DNA of 64,000 bases from assembly GCA_026261815.1 (NCBI GenBank), contig JAMPIT010000206.1, forward strand, positions 62,001 through 126,000. Direction: 5' to 3'. Below are positions 43,985 through 64,000 of this stretch, piece by piece. The notes under the pieces were generated by a model. It saw only the letters and a program-made list of their open reading frames with translations, was not told where the DNA came from and made no database searches. Source of the stretch: Monarcha castaneiventris obscurior. Taxonomy: Eukaryota; Chordata; Aves; Passeriformes; Monarchidae. The first letter of the stretch is position 1, and the number at the start of each line of letters is the position of its first letter. The translations under genes were made by a program, and so were the position numbers.

Positions 43985-44580
43985 CTTGTCGAGCGGATAC
44001 GGCTCCGCCCGCGGAGGGTGGGACCGCTCCGCCCCGCCCCGCCCGTGCCCCGGGCACCACGGGCCGGCGAGCTCCGCCGCGTGAGGCCGGCGAGCCCTGC
44101 ACAATACCATGGCCCCCCGCCCTTCCCCGCCCGCCACCGGCACCGAGCACGGCCGCCGCCGCGCCGAAACCGCCCCAGGCCAACCTCGGCTCCGTGGCGG
44201 GGCCGACACAATTGGTGGGGCGGGGCCGGTGCTGGGCCGTGGCGCATGCGCGGGCGCACCGTGACCCGGCTGGGGAAGCTCCGCGCTGCCATTTTGGCGG
44301 CGGCTCCGCGGCTGCTCGAGACCACGTGAGCGCGCCCGGGGCTGGCGCGGGGAGCCCGGCGCGCGCGGCGGCCGGAGGGGCCGGGAAGGGCCGGGAGCGG
44401 CCGGGAAGGGCCGGGCCCGCGGCCGCGGCTGCGCGGGTGGCAGGCAGTGGGGGCGGCTGTGCTCCAGCGGAGAGGCTTACTGCGGCGGCGGCCGAGCGGC
44501 GGGGACGGGAGGTAGCCCGCCCGCCTACTCACTCTCCTCCTCGGAGCCCCTCAGCGGCGCCTGAGCCGGCGGTGGGGAGG

Positions 44581-61692
<17,112 letters not shown>

Positions 61693-64000
61693 GTAATCAC
61701 TTTCTGAAGATAAATTTAAATACATAGCATACAATAGGATGTCCATACTGTCAGCTTTTTCCATCTTTTGGAACTTTGATTTGTTTTTAGGTTAATTTAT
61801 TTAATTTTGCTGTTGTAAAGGACTGCTTGTCTTGCAGCTTATTCAGTCTCTGCCATATTCTTCTCCCAGATTGCTAAGACATCAGTGAAGTACAGACATG
61901 CTGTTCTGAAACTTTTAAGCTAACAGGCATTTCAGCCAGGAGATCCTAAGTTGATGTCCTGAAGTTCTGTCTGAGTAGTGTACCCAGACCCATGCTGTTA
62001 CAGCTTTGATAGTGGCCCTGACAAGGATGCCATGTGCTGAAAGGGAAGAATCATCTTTGGCACAGCAGAGGGCTTTTAAATGTACTCAGTCACCTTTGCA
62101 GTGTATAGAAATAGGCTCTTTAGTGAGGCAACCCAGTGTAGGCTTCTGTTGTATTATTATAAACCTGGTGTAAAATACTATAACAGATCAATACAATAGT
62201 GTAGCTTATATTCCATAGAGGGAATTGCAGAGTGATGCAAGTTCATTCTCACAGCTCTGTACCACACAGCTCTATTAACAGGTGCACTTTCTTAAAGCAT
62301 GCTTTGTTCCTCTTCTGCTTGATGCTTTTACAGTCTTTCTGTGGAACTGCCAATCTACTGAAGGTACTGCTTGTTCTTGGCCCACACTGGAATCTATTTA
62401 AATGATTGCTTGAAGTAAAAAGAAGAAATCCTTTTACTCATAATTTATGCATGTAGGTGGTGTAGCTAGTTCCCTGTTTCTGCTAATAGTAATCTCACTG
62501 TCATGCAAAACAAACCTAGGAATTGAGTAGTGATAGTACTATGGGAGGTGTGGTGCTTCCTCATGGAAAATGATTGCAGATGACTCTCCACTGTAGCTGA
62601 ATATCTGACTTGGTTTGCATATAAAAGATAATGGATATAGAGACTACGCTATCACAGATAATTTTTGAAACATAGTAGCGGGACTTTTTGCGGTGGGAGT
62701 GGGTTTTTTGTGACTTTATATTTTATCTGAAAGGTCTTTTGACATACTTTGTGTTTCATGTTGACATACTATGTGACATACTAAGTGTTTGAAGGTCCAA
62801 GGTTAGTAGTGAAATAGGTTTTTCGAATAGGACTTCATTAAAAATAAACCCCAGACCAAAACATAAAACCTCCTAGCAAGTTACCGCACAAAAGGATGGA
62901 AATGCTCTTTGCAGTCTGCATGCTTTCAGTGGGGTACAAGTGATTCATTTCTTTGGGCACAGCTCCCATTATGTTGTTTGGTCTGGCTTGTCTGCTGTGT
63001 ATTCTCCAGGAGAGCCTGCTAATAAATGAGTATGTACAAATTTTAAGCATACATACAAAAGCCATAGTGGATGAAGTACAACTGGCAAACACTGAAAATT
63101 ATATTGGCATTTGCTGCTGTTAGATAGAAAAGAAATTAACTTTCACCTCAGAAAAAGAATCAAGGTTTATTTTCCCAATTCGGTCATTCTCAGTGAGTGA
63201 ACTATTGATGTTTTCCTGGGCATTAAATTCTATGTGTAGACCTCAAGTTATTCTAACTGTGGAAAGCAGCATCTGTTGACAGAATTGCATGTCAGTTGTA
63301 TGACATAGGAAAGAAGAAAGGTAAATTTGCATTTTCCTCTTGAAACTGGGTAAGAAGATCTTGCCTTAGTCTAGAGCGACACTGTTAAACTCTGGTGTGT
63401 AATCTGTTCATGCCTAACATTTGTAAATAGCAAAGCTTTGTAAAATACAGTTTTCCATTGTGAAATGGGAAATTGACTCCTGTTGCAGTTCTAGCACTAG
63501 CAAAGATGTTTATACAATTATTAGACCTAATCTTTACTTTATCAGTTTTAACTTGTATTGAAGTATCATTAGAAGGAAACTTGTTTGCAGAATCTTGAAA
63601 ATTCATTCATCAAATCAATGGCTTGATTAAAAACACACAAGTTAGTTTCATGAAATACCAGATTGAAGAACCATTCTCTTAGTTGCAGTTCTACAGTTTC
63701 AGTTTGGTTTTCAAGATGCTGTATGCATCAGCTACCATGTATTGCTTTTAATTGCCTTCTACTGCACTTAAGGTAACCAGTCGCTTCAGTAAGTGAGGGA
63801 AAAAACCAAGCTATGTGCATTTTGCATTAAATTTTCAAGTAAGTTTTGGGAATTACAGGCTGAGTTGTAAAATCTTACTATAATTGCAGCTATTGTCAAA
63901 GTAAAAGCACATCTGTCAACTAGTTTGTAATACTATTGTGCTCATTTTTTTCTAAGAAATTAGAATCTGCAGGGAGTTAAAGATTATCCAGTGTTTTACT
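61693..64000 (+). other. NAA15 intron 6, partial
   Basis: AT-rich intron to the window end. The expected next coding segment of NAA15 was not seen. Small imperfect repeats of GACATACT occur near 62740-62785. Confidence 0.75.

Overview
This is bird nuclear DNA, most likely from a passerine. CR1 LINE 3' ends, class II endogenous retroviruses (ERVs) of avian type and three recognisable host genes support this. The host genes lie in the conserved vertebrate order MGARP (-), NDUFC1 (-), NAA15 (+). NAA15 continues past the right edge.

Left part (1-14.4 kb) is an accessory cluster of four separate LTR elements. (i) A minus-strand ERV is cut by the window start (1-2115): a 917-bp 5' LTR, a Lys-type primer-binding site and a long open frame. 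That frame has a membrane segment and Pro/acid repeats ahead of a gag-like N-terminus. (ii) A nearly intact plus-strand provirus (4010-12403) has two 574-bp LTRs that differ at 7 sites, a perfect 6-bp target duplication GGAATT, and gag, pro, pol and env. Gag, pro and pol lie in three successive -1 frames. Each junction has a slippery heptamer followed by a strong predicted RNA structure; at gag-pro this is a textbook H-type pseudoknot. Env is intact, resembles the alpharetroviral type, and ends inside the U3 of the 3' LTR. Pol carries a nonsense codon and a G-run frameshift. (iii) A solo LTR-like element lies at 12463-12781. (iv) A 920-bp minus-strand solo LTR (13520-14439) is flanked by GAAA on both sides.

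Middle part (14.4-40.2 kb) is mostly intergenic or intronic sequence around MGARP, a mitochondrial glutamate-rich membrane protein. Its four coding exons run from 40111 down to 32958. Two further acidic exon-like blocks at 20.0 and 20.8 kb share the splice phase of MGARP exon 3 and could form an alternative C-terminus. A CpG-rich block at 39.6-40.45 kb is the MGARP promoter.

Right part (42.1-64 kb): NDUFC1, a complex I accessory subunit, has three coding exons. It stands head to head with NAA15, the auxiliary subunit of the NatA N-terminal acetyltransferase, across a shared CpG island with 596 bp between the two start codons. Six NAA15 coding exons are in the window, covering about the first 230 residues, with a 13-kb first intron. 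Two degenerate CR1 fragments lie in that intron. All exon boundaries were read by eye from splice signals, reading frame and protein similarity remembered from the families; no search was run.
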